Shown: in pieces, positions 1 through 9,710 of the stretch | Numbering within the stretch: the stretch's first letter is position 1 | Layout of the letters: the number at the start of each line of letters is the position of its first letter | Origin: Thermoactinomyces mirandus | GTDB taxonomy: Bacteria; Bacillota; Bacilli; Thermoactinomycetales; Thermoactinomycetaceae | Direction of reading: 5' to 3' | NCBI RefSeq assembly: GCF_013868055.1 | Contig: NZ_JACEOL010000001.1 | Location: forward strand, 1 to 64,000 | DNA length: 64,000 nt | Translations under genes and position numbers: made by a program | The notes under the pieces: model-generated | The model's database searches: none | The model's input: only the letters and a program-made list of their open reading frames with translations | What the model was told of the DNA's origin: nothing

Positions 1-51
1 TTTGTCAACAGCCTCAGAGAAGGAACTGATTCCTTCTCTCATACAAGTTTT

Positions 52-78
52 TTACTCCTTCAATTGGGAGTTTTTTTG
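52..78 (+). terminator. weak hairpin with T tract
   Basis: A short inverted repeat (ACTCC / GGAGT around a seven-base loop) is followed by seven T residues on the plus strand. A second hairpin lies just before it at about 18-39. They probably end a plus-strand transcript entering from the left edge. The 210 bases left of the first gene hold nothing else I can support. Confidence 0.4.
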
Positions 79-210
79 TCACTTCGCCCTGAGAACCGCT
101 CTTCCAAACGTTGACGATCAGACGGCTGATCCGGTTTGTTTCAGATAGAAGGCGTCAAGCATCAAAGGGCCCCTGCACTAACGGCACAGATCCCCTTCAC
201 ATGGATATAT

Positions 211-489
211 TCAGAAATGGGTCAGCTTGACATCAAAATTATCCGATGCATCGGCGATGGCCAGTTTATTTTCCAGGTCATTGATCACGCTGCTGTAATA
301 ATTGGCCGCCTGTTCCATATGTCCCAACTGGGCCATCTCCTTATAGGTTTCATAACTTTCCTTCAACAACTGAAGCAACCGGAAAAATTGCTCGCGCTCC
401 AAAATGGGCGGCCGATTGTCTCCCTCTTCATCATAAAACGTTTTGTATCGTTCCAGATAAGCCTCGTAGGAATAAAAATCGTGATTCAT
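211..489 (-). CDS. small hypothetical protein, 92 aa
   Basis: I do not recognise this protein. The start is the ATG at 489, preceded at a normal distance by GGAG; the open frame continues upstream into the RNase P RNA gene, which is not coding. The product begins MNHDFYSYEAYLERYKTFYD, is acidic, mostly helical in appearance, rich in Tyr/Glu/Leu, has no signal peptide or membrane segment, and has a helical core with LLQLLKESYETYKEMAQLG around residues 40-60. It lies directly downstream of the RNase P RNA terminator on the same strand. It could be a small cytosolic helical-bundle protein; no function can be inferred. Confidence 0.6.
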   Translation of the reverse strand: MNHDFYSYEAYLERYKTFYDEEGDNRPPILEREQFFRLLQLLKESYETYKEMAQLGHMEQAANYYSSVINDLENKLAIADASDNFDVKLTHF

Positions 490-570
490 GTTTTTCAACT
501 CCGATTTTATGAAATCTATTCCTAGCTTGGCTTTTCCATTGATTCCTATACATGCAAAAGTGCCCAAAAC

Positions 571-600
571 AAAAAAAGACGCACCACTCGCGTCTTTTGA
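571..600 (-). terminator. rho-independent terminator of rnpB
   Basis: On the minus strand AAGACGCGAG pairs with a GCGTCTT arm and is followed by a run of seven T. It sits immediately after the 3' strand of RNase P helix P1 and is the natural end of that transcript. Confidence 0.85.
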
Positions 601-607
601 CAAGCCC

Positions 608-1037
608 TGCCAGAAAGCAAACAATAAGCCGAGTTCTGTTCTCCAAGTGGTCAGTTCGACGGCTTGCTCGTCTCCCACTGTCTGGAGTGGCAATCATCTA
701 TCTAGGTTGTGTATTGCTACACAACTCAAGCGACCTACCCGAGATTACTGCGGGCCACAGCTGCATCCAGAGATGCCAATCTCCTATCAGGTCTTGCTCC
801 GGGTGGGGTTTACCTAGCCAGCATGTCTCCATGCTGCTGGTGCGCTCTTACCGCACCGTTGCATCCTTGCCTGTGAGGCGATGCCTCCATCGGCGGTCTA
901 CATTTCTGTGGCACTAGCCTTAGGGTCGCCCCCACCGGTCGTTAACCGGCACCCTGCCCTATGGAGCTCGGACTTTCCTCCCGTGGGACCTCTCGGTACT
1001 CCACCGGCGATTGCCTTGTTTACTTTCTCTAAGCAGC
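608..1037 (-). ncRNA. rnpB: RNase P RNA, class A architecture
   Basis: Catalytic RNA of ribonuclease P, which trims the 5' leader of pre-tRNA. Seen in order on the minus strand: a 13-bp P1 helix (1016-1028 with 612-624), the universal GAGGAAAGTCC block, GCTCCATAGGGCAGGGTGCC as in enterobacterial RNAs, GTGCCACAGA, AACGGTGCGGTAAGAGCGCACC, GGTAAACCCCACCCGGAGCA, and the 3' AGATAGATGATTGCC block. The P12-like GCGGTAAGAGCGC and L15 segments match class A (E. coli-like) RNAs, not the B. subtilis class B fold. Ends are set from P1 and the promoter/terminator and are approximate. Confidence 0.95.
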
Positions 1038-1044
1038 AAATGAT

Positions 1045-1073
1045 ATTATATCAGTTAAAAAAATGGAAATCAA
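1045..1073 (-). promoter_or_regulatory. sigma-A promoter of rnpB
   Basis: TTGATT (1068-1073) and a perfect TATAAT (1045-1050) with a 17-base spacer, placing transcription start near 1037, right at the 5' end of the RNase P RNA. Confidence 0.85.
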
Positions 1074-1092
1074 CAGGAATATCATGGAATTG

Positions 1093-2199
1093 TCAAATAA
1101 AACGAAAAGGATTGGTATCCACCCGGGATGGTTCAACTTCCACCTGACGATTCAAGCGCTCTTTCAATTTCTTGCAAACCTGGGGAACCACCCAATGCTC
1201 AATATAATGACCAGGATCAATCAGGGAAAGTCCCTGGGCCAATGCTTCCTGTGCGGTATGGAAGTCCAGATCGCCCGTAATGTAGACATCGGCTCCCTGC
1301 CTTTTTGCATCGGCGATATAACGGCCGCCCGATCCGCCCAAAATGGCAACTTTCCGGACTTGTTCATGTGGATCTCCCACCACGCGCACCCCGTCGCAGG
1401 CGTAAGCTTTCTTCACCAAACCGGCAAAGTCGTCCAGCTTCATGCGCTTGGGCAGATCACCGATTTTGCCAAAGCCAAGCGGAGTCCCTTTCAGGTGCAA
1501 TGGATAGATATCATACGCAACTTCTTCATACGGGTGTGCCTCTAGCATCGCCTGGATCACTTTACTTTCGAGCGAGGCAGGCATGACAGTTTCCAGGCGA
1601 ATTTCCCTGATCCGCTCCAGTTCGCCTGCTTTTCCGACATAGGGATTGGCACCATCGCGCGGCAGAAACGTACCAGTTCCTTCCACATTGAATGTACAAT
1701 GGCTGTAATTGCCAATCCAGCCGGCTCCCGCTTCACTGACAGCTTGCAGAACGGGCTCGTGATGATCCACCGGCACAGTTACCACCAGTTTTTTCAGAGG
1801 ATCTTCTTTATAGGTGATAAGCGTTTTGGTGTTTTTCAAACCAATTTTTGCTGCCAATACATCATTCACGCCATTTACGGCGGCATCCAGATTGGTATGG
1901 GCAACGTATATATTTATATGGTTGGCCAAAATCCTGGCAAACATGCGGCCGACCGGCTGATCAGTCCGAATTTCCTTTAGCGGCTGGAAGATGACCGCAT
2001 GGTGGGTCACAATCCAATTGGCCCCAATCCGAATGGCTTCATTCACCACTTCCTCATTGACATCCAGCGTTACCAGCACTTTCCTGATTTCTGACTTTGG
2101 GTCCCCCACCTGCAAACCAATCCGGTCTTTTTCCACTGCGAGCAGTGACGGGGCATAGTCCTGCATCGCTGAAATCAGGTCAAATCCGTACAAAGGCAT
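1093..2199 (-). CDS. yqfO: Nif3-like dinuclear metal center protein
   Basis: Member of the Nif3/YqfO family (368 aa). Seen: N-terminal Nif3 half with the metal-site segments THHAVIF and AHTNLDAA, a central insertion typical of the long Gram-positive form (about residues 125-230, the PII/CutA-like domain), and a C-terminal half with GGSGG, DVYITGDLDFH and DPGHYIEHW supplying the remaining metal ligands. Metal binding is well established for the family but the substrate is not; it is often labelled GTP cyclohydrolase 1 type 2 on weak grounds. Start at 2199 follows GAGAGGGTG; an in-frame ATG at 2217 is possible. The gene overlaps the end of trmK, as in B. subtilis, so they are co-translated. Confidence 0.93.
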   Translation of the reverse strand: MPLYGFDLISAMQDYAPSLLAVEKDRIGLQVGDPKSEIRKVLVTLDVNEEVVNEAIRIGANWIVTHHAVIFQPLKEIRTDQPVGRMFARILANHINIYVAHTNLDAAVNGVNDVLAAKIGLKNTKTLITYKEDPLKKLVVTVPVDHHEPVLQAVSEAGAGWIGNYSHCTFNVEGTGTFLPRDGANPYVGKAGELERIREIRLETVMPASLESKVIQAMLEAHPYEEVAYDIYPLHLKGTPLGFGKIGDLPKRMKLDDFAGLVKKAYACDGVRVVGDPHEQVRKVAILGGSGGRYIADAKRQGADVYITGDLDFHTAQEALAQGLSLIDPGHYIEHWVVPQVCKKLKERLNRQVEVEPSRVDTNPFRFI

Positions 2200-2918
2200 T
2201 TTTTCACCCTCTCCCATTCCTTCAGATCTGTTTCCAGTTCCCGTCTTTTATCAATCGCTGTTTGCGATTTTGCATTTTGAAGCCCGTTGAAAATGCGCTG
2301 TTTTGCATTCCAGATCTGTTCCACTTTCCATTTTAATAAAGGATGCCGATTTTTCCACAACAGGGGGCCAATTTCGGCAAGGGTCTCTTCCGACAATTCC
2401 CCGATTTCCTCATAGACCGTTTCTTCCCCGTGCTTTGCGACCAGCGCCTCATATAAAATTCCACCATCATCCACCAACATTTCTCCCGCCAGACGAAAGC
2501 CATTTTCTTTCAGCCAGAGACGGACACTCCGCCCGCCAATATTGGGCTGTAAAACCAATCTTTTTGCGTTCTCAAGCTTTTCTTTGCCTTCTGCAAGGAT
2601 CTGGCAAATCAAACTGCCTCCCATTCCGGCGATCACAATCACATCCACTTCATTCTTTCCTAATACTGACAACCCGTTTCCCAACCGCACATCAATGAAG
2701 TCTGCCACCCCAAATCCGGCGATACTTCGCCTGGCATTTTCATAAGGACCATGGTTTAATTCGCCAACGATCCCGTGTGACAGACGGCCGGTTTTCGCCA
2801 GATGAATCAGCAGATAAGCATGATCTGCACCAATATCTGCCACACGCGAGCCTTCAGGGATCCACTCTGTCAATGCCAGCAGGCGTGGGGATAAAACGAA
2901 TGGATCACAATCCAGCAA
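2175..2918 (-). CDS. trmK: tRNA (adenine(22)-N1)-methyltransferase
   Basis: SAM-dependent methyltransferase that makes m1A22 in tRNA. The 247-aa product has the usual N-terminal class I methyltransferase fold: motif I VADIGADHAYL at residues 27-36, an acidic GELN at the end of strand 2, and the family-specific VIAGMGG followed by LVLQPNIG in place of a D/NPPY motif. A C-terminal helical part (about 165-247, with ERVKKCL near the end) matches the coiled-coil tail of the family. It starts at a TTG 5-8 bases after AAGGAGGGAAG. It lies between sigA and yqfO as in B. subtilis, except that a 6-kb catabolic block separates it from sigA here. Confidence 0.93.
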   Translation of the reverse strand: MLDCDPFVLSPRLLALTEWIPEGSRVADIGADHAYLLIHLAKTGRLSHGIVGELNHGPYENARRSIAGFGVADFIDVRLGNGLSVLGKNEVDVIVIAGMGGSLICQILAEGKEKLENAKRLVLQPNIGGRSVRLWLKENGFRLAGEMLVDDGGILYEALVAKHGEETVYEEIGELSEETLAEIGPLLWKNRHPLLKWKVEQIWNAKQRIFNGLQNAKSQTAIDKRRELETDLKEWERVKKCLCTDLT

Positions 2919-3126
2919 ACGTCTTCCCTCCTTACAGAAACGTCCCTTTTCTCACGCCTTTAAGCATAGCATGATCACGCAGAACAAAAAAGGGCAACCT
3001 TCCGAAATAAATTTCAGGATCCGCCAAAGCTCCATCTTGCAAGGATGCAGTCAGGACGCTTTCGCAATTGCTCCAGCTTTGCGGCGCTTCCAAAATCACT
3101 TCACTCCAAACATTCTCTTTAATATT

Positions 3127-3166
3127 AATCGGAAGTGGGCCAGTCTGTCCCTGCCCACTTCCGATT
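3127..3166. repeat. perfect 14-bp inverted repeat
   Basis: AATCGGAAGTGGGC at 3127-3140 is repeated inverted at 3153-3166 with a 12-base loop. It lies just beyond the stop codon of the M1 peptidase and could be its terminator on the minus strand, though no real T tract follows. Confidence 0.55.
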
Positions 3167-3167
3167 T

Positions 3168-4631
3168 TCAGCCCTGTTTTTCAGCCGAACTGAAATATAA
3201 CCATTTCCGGAAAAATGGTGTCAGATCCTTTCCGGCCACTTCACTGGCCGTTTTGATAAAATCCTGCGTTGTCGCCACTTTAAACCGGTACCGCTGATAA
3301 TACGTCTTTAGGATCTCCATCACTTTTTCTTTTCCGATTTCATCCATAAGGCCGTAAAACATCGCTGCCGGACGGATATATACCATCAATCCGTAAACTG
3401 TATCCGGGTAATCATACAACGGTTCCACCGACGTAATTCCCGCTGCCTTATGAATTTCATCCGTTTTCTTTACCGCTCTTTTCAGGAGACCCCGTTCATC
3501 TTCATTCATTTTTTCCTGCATATACAAAAACTCCGAGAAAGTGGTCAATCCCTCATCCAGCCACGGTTCTTTCACCTGGTTGTTTCCGACCACACCATAC
3601 CACCATTGGTGGGCCAGTTCATGCACAACCACATTTACCGCCGGGCCAACCCCTTTTTTGGTGCCAATTTTCGGAATGGAAGTTACCAGCCCAGGGTATT
3701 CCATACCCGCGATGCCCACACCGGTTTCCCCCAATACGACATCAATCTCCTGATATGGATAGGGGCCAAATTTTTCACTGTAGAATTTCATTCCGGAGAT
3801 GGCCGCTTCATGCAATGGTTTTGCCACATCTTCCATTCCGGCCAAATACCAGAGGTTGACGTGAACATCGTTCATCATTCCGCGCACAACCTGATAATCT
3901 TTCGTCAGGACTGCCACAAAGTCACGGACATTTTCCTGCCTGATCGTAAGTACAGGGCGGTCGGCCTGGTCGCGATCCCTGCCTGTTGTGATGGCCCGGT
4001 AACCTTTCGGCAAATGAAAAGTAACTTCAAAGTCTGACATCTGTGAATAAAACGGATCTCCTGTCGTTGTATACGGTTCGGTATGCCAACCATCCCGGTC
4101 CCTGACCGCGAGCATCGGATACCATTGTGCCAGGAATGCCGTATTATTGAAAGTATTCAAACGCATTCCCCCACGCGGCAAATGCAACTGGAAATCCATC
4201 TCAATCCGGGCAGCTTCCCCATCACGAACCGCTTGCGGCAAAATCACTTTCATCACTGTTTCCTTGATGATTGCTTGAGCGGACCGACCATCAACTTTCA
4301 CCTGAGATACCTTGATATAACCCGGTTTTTTCGGTTTTGACTCTTCACCATGTTTCCAGTTGCGGAATGCGTTTGGATAGAGCCGGAAAAACACTTCCTT
4401 TTGCGTTTCGGTCCTTTTTTTCGGCAATATGACAACCATATGGCCGTGCACTTCATCTTTTTCCGGATGATAGCGGGCATCAATTCTGTAAAAAGGGCGG
4501 TCGGTTGCCGCTTCCGGATTGGCTCCGTAAGCCGTAATCCCTTTCTGATGTTCAAAACAGGGCACCATTCCCGCCAACAGGAGCACAGCCAGCATCAGCG
4601 ACAGGCTGAACGAAAAAAAACGGCCTTTCAT
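3168..4631 (-). CDS. secreted M1-family metallopeptidase
   Basis: Zinc aminopeptidase-like enzyme of the gluzincin M1 family, exported to the cell surface or medium. The 487-aa protein starts with a basic stretch and a hydrophobic signal segment (about residues 5-25); no clear lipobox. The catalytic signature HELAHQWW is at 337-344 with the third zinc ligand and a WLDEGLT motif at 357-363; GMEYP at 309-313 corresponds to the substrate-binding GAMEN-type loop. The C-terminal ERAP1-like domain of large aminopeptidases is absent, as in many bacterial short forms. The ATG at 4631 is favoured by GAGGTG seven bases upstream; a TTG two codons earlier is too close. Substrate unknown; single-gene transcript likely. 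Confidence 0.85.
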   Translation of the reverse strand: MKGRFFSFSLSLMLAVLLLAGMVPCFEHQKGITAYGANPEAATDRPFYRIDARYHPEKDEVHGHMVVILPKKRTETQKEVFFRLYPNAFRNWKHGEESKPKKPGYIKVSQVKVDGRSAQAIIKETVMKVILPQAVRDGEAARIEMDFQLHLPRGGMRLNTFNNTAFLAQWYPMLAVRDRDGWHTEPYTTTGDPFYSQMSDFEVTFHLPKGYRAITTGRDRDQADRPVLTIRQENVRDFVAVLTKDYQVVRGMMNDVHVNLWYLAGMEDVAKPLHEAAISGMKFYSEKFGPYPYQEIDVVLGETGVGIAGMEYPGLVTSIPKIGTKKGVGPAVNVVVHELAHQWWYGVVGNNQVKEPWLDEGLTTFSEFLYMQEKMNEDERGLLKRAVKKTDEIHKAAGITSVEPLYDYPDTVYGLMVYIRPAAMFYGLMDEIGKEKVMEILKTYYQRYRFKVATTQDFIKTASEVAGKDLTPFFRKWLYFSSAEKQG

Positions 4632-4760
4632 CTGCAATCACCTCAATTGGTCAAATAGATTCTTAATTAGGATGACCGTTTTTCGAGGATTTATGACAGA
4701 TGGCAGCCGCCTCTTTTAAAACCGAAACAACCGTTTTCTACAGCCAACCTGATTCCTGGT

Positions 4761-5878
<1,118 letters not shown>

Positions 5879-5952
5879 AACAAAAATCTCTCCTCTTTTA
5901 TATAATATTCTTTATATTCAGAATACAATGCCTGAAAAAACGACGCAAGCAT

Positions 5953-6567
5953 CTACATTGATGCGCTGTCGCTTTTACGCAATGAAAGACTGTAAAAATC
6001 TTCTGGAACCATAGCATAAACGCAAATATTTTCCAATTGCTGATCAACGGAAACATTAAAATTCCGAAAAATCCCTTCCAGTTTGAAGCCTAACCGTTCG
6101 GCAACCTTTCGGCTTCGTACATTTCGCTGGTCACAACGTATTTCAACCCGGTTTGCTTTCAGGATCTCAAACGCAAACACTGTCAATCCCCGTACAGCCT
6201 CGGTTATATATCCCTGCCCCATATAGGATTTGCGACACCAGTATCCGATTTCAAACTTTGGCACACTCCAGTCAATTCGATGCAATCCGCTGCTCCCGAT
6301 AAAAACCTTTGTTTTCCTGTCAAACAGATGAAACCGCAAATCTGTTTTCTCCAGAAATTTGCAATGTGCCTGTCGAACATTGATTTCAGTTTTTTCTCTG
6401 GATGGGGGCGATTGCGCCCATGGCATCCATTGTTTCAATTGATCCATGGTTTCCAGCATAGCCTCATACACCAATTCCCCATCACCGGGCAAAGGCAACC
6501 GAATCCATAACCGCTCCGTTTCAAATGAATGTGGAAAATCCATTAAGATGGGGGGAATTTGTTTCAT
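5953..6567 (-). CDS. GNAT N-acetyltransferase, RimJ/RimL-like
   Basis: Acetyl-CoA-dependent N-acetyltransferase of about 204 aa. Seen: N-terminal ETERLWIRLP typical of the RimJ/RimL/YdaF group, EIGYWCRKSYMGQGYITEAV carrying the acetyl-CoA pyrophosphate loop (Q/R-x-x-G-x-G/A region, here YMGQGY), NVRSRKVAERLGFKLEG near residues 150-165, and a final NVSVDQQLENICVYAMV strand. The family acetylates ribosomal protein N-termini or small amines; the substrate here is unknown. The ATG at 6567 is preceded by GGAG. It is flanked by the HPPD and acyl-CoA ligase genes on the same strand, but a terminator just downstream of the ligase gene separates it from that operon. Confidence 0.85.
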   Translation of the reverse strand: MKQIPPILMDFPHSFETERLWIRLPLPGDGELVYEAMLETMDQLKQWMPWAQSPPSREKTEINVRQAHCKFLEKTDLRFHLFDRKTKVFIGSSGLHRIDWSVPKFEIGYWCRKSYMGQGYITEAVRGLTVFAFEILKANRVEIRCDQRNVRSRKVAERLGFKLEGIFRNFNVSVDQQLENICVYAMVPEDFYSLSLRKSDSASM

Positions 6568-6633
6568 TGGCTAGACTCTCCGTTTCTTCCTGAATTTCAA
6601 TCCATCTCGTCAACCTAATTTTACCGGGCAGAT

Positions 6634-6669
6634 GAAAAAAAACAAGCCGAATCTGGAAGAGATTCGGCT
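6634..6669 (-). terminator. terminator after acyl-CoA ligase gene
   Basis: AGCCGAATCT pairs with AGATTCGGCT (6645-6669), followed on the minus strand by a T-rich tract at 6634-6643. It ends the acyl-CoA dehydrogenase/ligase transcript. Confidence 0.88.
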
Positions 6670-6705
6670 GAACTGTAAAATAAACCGTATATAAAGGCAA
6701 GTTTT

Positions 6706-8340
6706 TCAGGTTTGGTATTTTTTGATAAAAGCTTCCCGCAATTTGTATTTTTGGATCTTTCCATTCGCCGTAACAGGATATTCTTCGACAAAGATCACTT
6801 GTGAAGGGATTTTATAATTGGCAATTTTCCCTTTACAAAATTGAACGATCTCCTCCTTGCCACACTCGACGCCTGCTTTTTTTCGCACAAACGCCACCGC
6901 AATTTCCCCGTATTTTTCATCAGGAACACCGACAATCTGACTATCCAGAATTTTCGGATGCTTATAGAGAAATTCCTCAATTTCACGCGGATAAATATTT
7001 TCTCCGCCTCGAATGATCATATCTTTCAACCGCCCGGTAATTTTATAAGTGCCGTCTTCATTTCTGACAGCCAGATCCCCGGTGTGCAGCCATCCTTCTT
7101 CATCGATCACTTCCCTGGTGGCATCCGGCATCTTGTAATAGCCTTTCATCACATGGTAACCACGTGTGCACAACTCACCCTGCTCTCCGTCAGGAAGGGC
7201 TTTTCCGGTAGCCGGATCAACAATTTTCACTTCCACATGCGGGTGTGGTCTGCCAACAGTATTAATCCGGATTTCAAAGGAATCATCCGTCCTGGTTTGC
7301 GTAATAACCGGCGATGACTCTGTCTGACCATAAGCGATCGTCAACTCGCGTATTCCCATATCTTCCGTAACTTGCCGCATAATCTCGGCAGGACAATTGG
7401 ACCCGGCCATAATTCCTGTCCGCAGATGCGGAAACTTTTTCCCCCGAAAAGAGGGGTGGTTCAGTTCCGAAATGAACATTGTCGGAACCCCGTGCAAGCC
7501 TGTACACTTTTCCTGCTCCACAAGATCCAGTACCTTGCCTGCATCAAAAACCTCCAGGGGAACAATGGACGCCCCGACACTGAAACAGGCCAGCGTCCCC
7601 AGAATGCTCCCAAAGCAGTGAAAAAAGGGAACGGGAATGCATAAGCGGTCTTTTTCGGTCAACTTCATACATTCCGCAATATTTCGCGCGTTGTTGATAA
7701 TATTGTGGTGAGACAGCATCACACCTTTAGGAAATCCCGTTGTCCCGGAAGTATACTGCATATTGATGACATCATGGGGATGAAGGGAAGCCTGGCTTGC
7801 TTTCAGCTCTTCGTCACTCACTTCCTTCCCCATTTCAATCAGGTCTTTCCAGCAATACATCCCGCGATACCGATGGTCGCTGAGAAGTATTACATTTTTC
7901 AATTTCGGAAATTTTTCGGATACAAGTTTTCCAGGCTGGCATTGCTTTAATTCGGGGCAAACTTCATACAACATTTCGACAAAGGAAACACCTTTCACTT
8001 CCTCTTCCAGAACCAGCGTTTCTGTATCCGACTGCTTTAACACAAATTCCAGATCATGAGTCCGGTAGCTGGTATTAACCGTAACAAACACGGCTCCCAT
8101 TTTGCCTGTTGCAAATTGCATAATCAGCCATTCCGGTTGATTGGAAGCCCAGATGGATAAATGGTCTCCCTTTCTGATCCCCAACCGGATCAATCCTTTG
8201 GCAGCCTGGCAAACTTCTTCCTGAAATTTCCCAAACGTCCATCTGATTCCCTTTTCCGGATAGATCACCGCTTCCTTATGCCCATAAAGCTGTACTTGTT
8301 GATCCAACAAATCTCCCAAAGTACCATTGTACAATTCCAC
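6706..8340 (-). CDS. AMP-forming acyl-CoA synthetase
   Basis: ANL-superfamily ligase that activates a carboxylic acid to its CoA thioester through an acyl-adenylate. About 544 aa; core motifs are YTSGTTGFPKGVMLSH (P-loop-like A3), AYGQTESSP (A5), GWLHTGDLA (A7), GRLKDMIIRGGENIYP (A8 hinge) and the catalytic Lys in TANGKIQKYKLRE near the C-terminus. This composition resembles medium/short-chain fatty acyl-CoA ligases such as B. subtilis YngI. I favour the GTG at 8340, about ten bases after GGGAGGG; an in-frame TTG at 8376 would overlap the upstream dehydrogenase. It is the second gene of a two-gene operon, suggesting breakdown of a fatty or branched-chain acid. Confidence 0.9.
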   Translation of the reverse strand: MELYNGTLGDLLDQQVQLYGHKEAVIYPEKGIRWTFGKFQEEVCQAAKGLIRLGIRKGDHLSIWASNQPEWLIMQFATGKMGAVFVTVNTSYRTHDLEFVLKQSDTETLVLEEEVKGVSFVEMLYEVCPELKQCQPGKLVSEKFPKLKNVILLSDHRYRGMYCWKDLIEMGKEVSDEELKASQASLHPHDVINMQYTSGTTGFPKGVMLSHHNIINNARNIAECMKLTEKDRLCIPVPFFHCFGSILGTLACFSVGASIVPLEVFDAGKVLDLVEQEKCTGLHGVPTMFISELNHPSFRGKKFPHLRTGIMAGSNCPAEIMRQVTEDMGIRELTIAYGQTESSPVITQTRTDDSFEIRINTVGRPHPHVEVKIVDPATGKALPDGEQGELCTRGYHVMKGYYKMPDATREVIDEEGWLHTGDLAVRNEDGTYKITGRLKDMIIRGGENIYPREIEEFLYKHPKILDSQIVGVPDEKYGEIAVAFVRKKAGVECGKEEIVQFCKGKIANYKIPSQVIFVEEYPVTANGKIQKYKLREAFIKKYQT

Positions 8341-8369
8341 TACGTTTCTGCCCTCCCGTACTCCGTAGA

Positions 8370-9509
8370 TTAGCAACCGATTTCACGCGCAATGATATTT
8401 CTCTGGATTTCCGATGTGCCTTCCCCGATTTCCGTCAATTTGGCATCACGGAAAAACCGTTCCACTTTATAATCATGCATATATCCCCAGCCGCCATGAA
8501 TCTGCACAGCCTGATTGGCAACCTCCATGGCAATCTCTGATGCATACAGTTTGCAAATGGCCGCTTCTCTGATATACCTCCTGCCCTGGTCTTTCAGCCA
8601 GGCTGCTTTGTATACATAGGTACGGGCCAGTTCAATTTTCATATGCATATCTGCCAGCTTATGCTGAATGGCCTGAAATTTGGACAGGGAACGGCCAAAC
8701 TGGGTTCGTTCCTTTGCATATTTCAAGGCAAGTTCATAAGCACCCTGGGCAATTCCGACTGCCATCGCCCCGATCCCGATTCGCCCTCCGTCAAGCGTAA
8801 TCAGGAATTGCTTGAACCCTTTGCCGATTTCCCCCAAAATATTATCATCCGGAACACGGACGTTTTCCAAAACCAACTCTGTGGTATTGGAACTATGCAA
8901 ACCCATTTTTTCATAATTGTCTATCACTTGAAAACCGGGAGCATCCGTTGGAACAATAAACGACGTAATCTCCCGGGCCCCTCCGACTTGTCCGGTTACA
9001 GCAGTCAATGCCAGATACCTGGCATAGCTGGCGTTGGTGATAAAGCATTTGTTCCCGTTAATCACCCATTCTTGTCCATCTTTTACAGCCTTTGTCCGTG
9101 TGCCGCCCGCATCGGAGCCCGCGTTTGGCTCTGTCAGACCAAATGCACCCAATGTCTTCCCTTCACACAAAGGAACCAGATACTTTTCTTTCTGTTCCCT
9201 GGTTCCAAACATGTAAATCGGGGCACACCCCAATGAAATATGGGCAGAATAGGTAATTCCTGTTGAAGCACATACCCGGCTCAATTCTTCAACGGCAATA
9301 GCAAAACTGACCGTGTCTCCCCCGGCACCCCCGTATTCTTCGGGAAAAGGCAATCCAAGTAATTTGAGCCCGGCCATTTTCCGCATGATCTCTTCGGGAA
9401 ACCGTTTTTGGCGATCCCTCTCATCTGCTTCCGGTGCAACTTCTCCCTCCGCGAAATCCCTCATCAAAGATCGGATCATTTGTTGTTCAGGGGTCAAATC
9501 ATAATTCAT
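8370..9509 (-). CDS. acyl-CoA dehydrogenase
   Basis: FAD flavoenzyme (379 aa) that forms the trans-2,3 double bond of acyl-CoA, passing electrons to ETF. The N-terminal helical domain starts [28 protein letters not shown] (about 125-140) is the acyl-CoA dehydrogenase signature 1; [12 protein letters not shown] and the C-terminal [20 protein letters not shown] hold signature 2 and the Glu that serves as catalytic base in short/medium-chain members. Length is standard. The ATG at 9509 follows GGAGCGGAGAG. The ligase gene begins 30 bases after its stop, so the two act in one pathway (activation then first oxidation), like yngJ-yngI. Substrate chain length cannot be told from sequence. Confidence 0.93.
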   Translation of the reverse strand: MNYDLTPEQQMIRSLMRDFAEGEVAPEADERDRQKRFPEEIMRKMAGLKLLGLPFPEEYGGAGGDTVSFAIAVEELSRVCASTGITYSAHISLGCAPIYMFGTREQKEKYLVPLCEGKTLGAFGLTEPNAGSDAGGTRTKAVKDGQEWVINGNKCFITNASYARYLALTAVTGQVGGAREITSFIVPTDAPGFQVIDNYEKMGLHSSNTTELVLENVRVPDDNILGEIGKGFKQFLITLDGGRIGIGAMAVGIAQGAYELALKYAKERTQFGRSLSKFQAIQHKLADMHMKIELARTYVYKAAWLKDQGRRYIREAAICKLYASEIAMEVANQAVQIHGGWGYMHDYKVERFFRDAKLTEIGEGTSEIQRNIIAREIGC

Positions 9510-9668
9510 GCTCTCCGCTCCTTTTATTTATTTGTTAGCGTTTCCAATTTAATTATAGATTAATTTGTTTAGTTTATTCAAGAATTTTTAATTATTCTGA
9601 TAATTATTGCCCCATAATTGCCGGAAACTTATTTGCAATGGGAGTTGAAAAGGGATAAAATTGAATCA

Positions 9669-9702
9669 ACAAAAAACAAACGCACCCGTTTGGGTGCGCT
9701 TG
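9669..9702 (-). terminator. terminator of the dnaG-sigA transcript
   Basis: GCGCACCC and GGGTGCG arms around AAAC, followed on the minus strand by TTTGTTTTTTG, just after the sigA stop. Confidence 0.9.
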
Positions 9703-9710
9703 TGGCTCGA

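Noticed and set aside
431-1147. Several open frames over 550-1147 on both strands
   Set aside because: They lie in the RNase P RNA gene and its promoter; the RNA explains the sequence.
3450-4037. 195-codon open frame on the plus strand
   Set aside because: Antisense to the M1 peptidase, whose frame has all catalytic motifs; no ribosome site.
5890-5930. Short inverted repeat ATTCT/AGAAT upstream of HPPD as an operator
   Set aside because: Arms of five A/T-rich bases are likely by chance in such a sequence.
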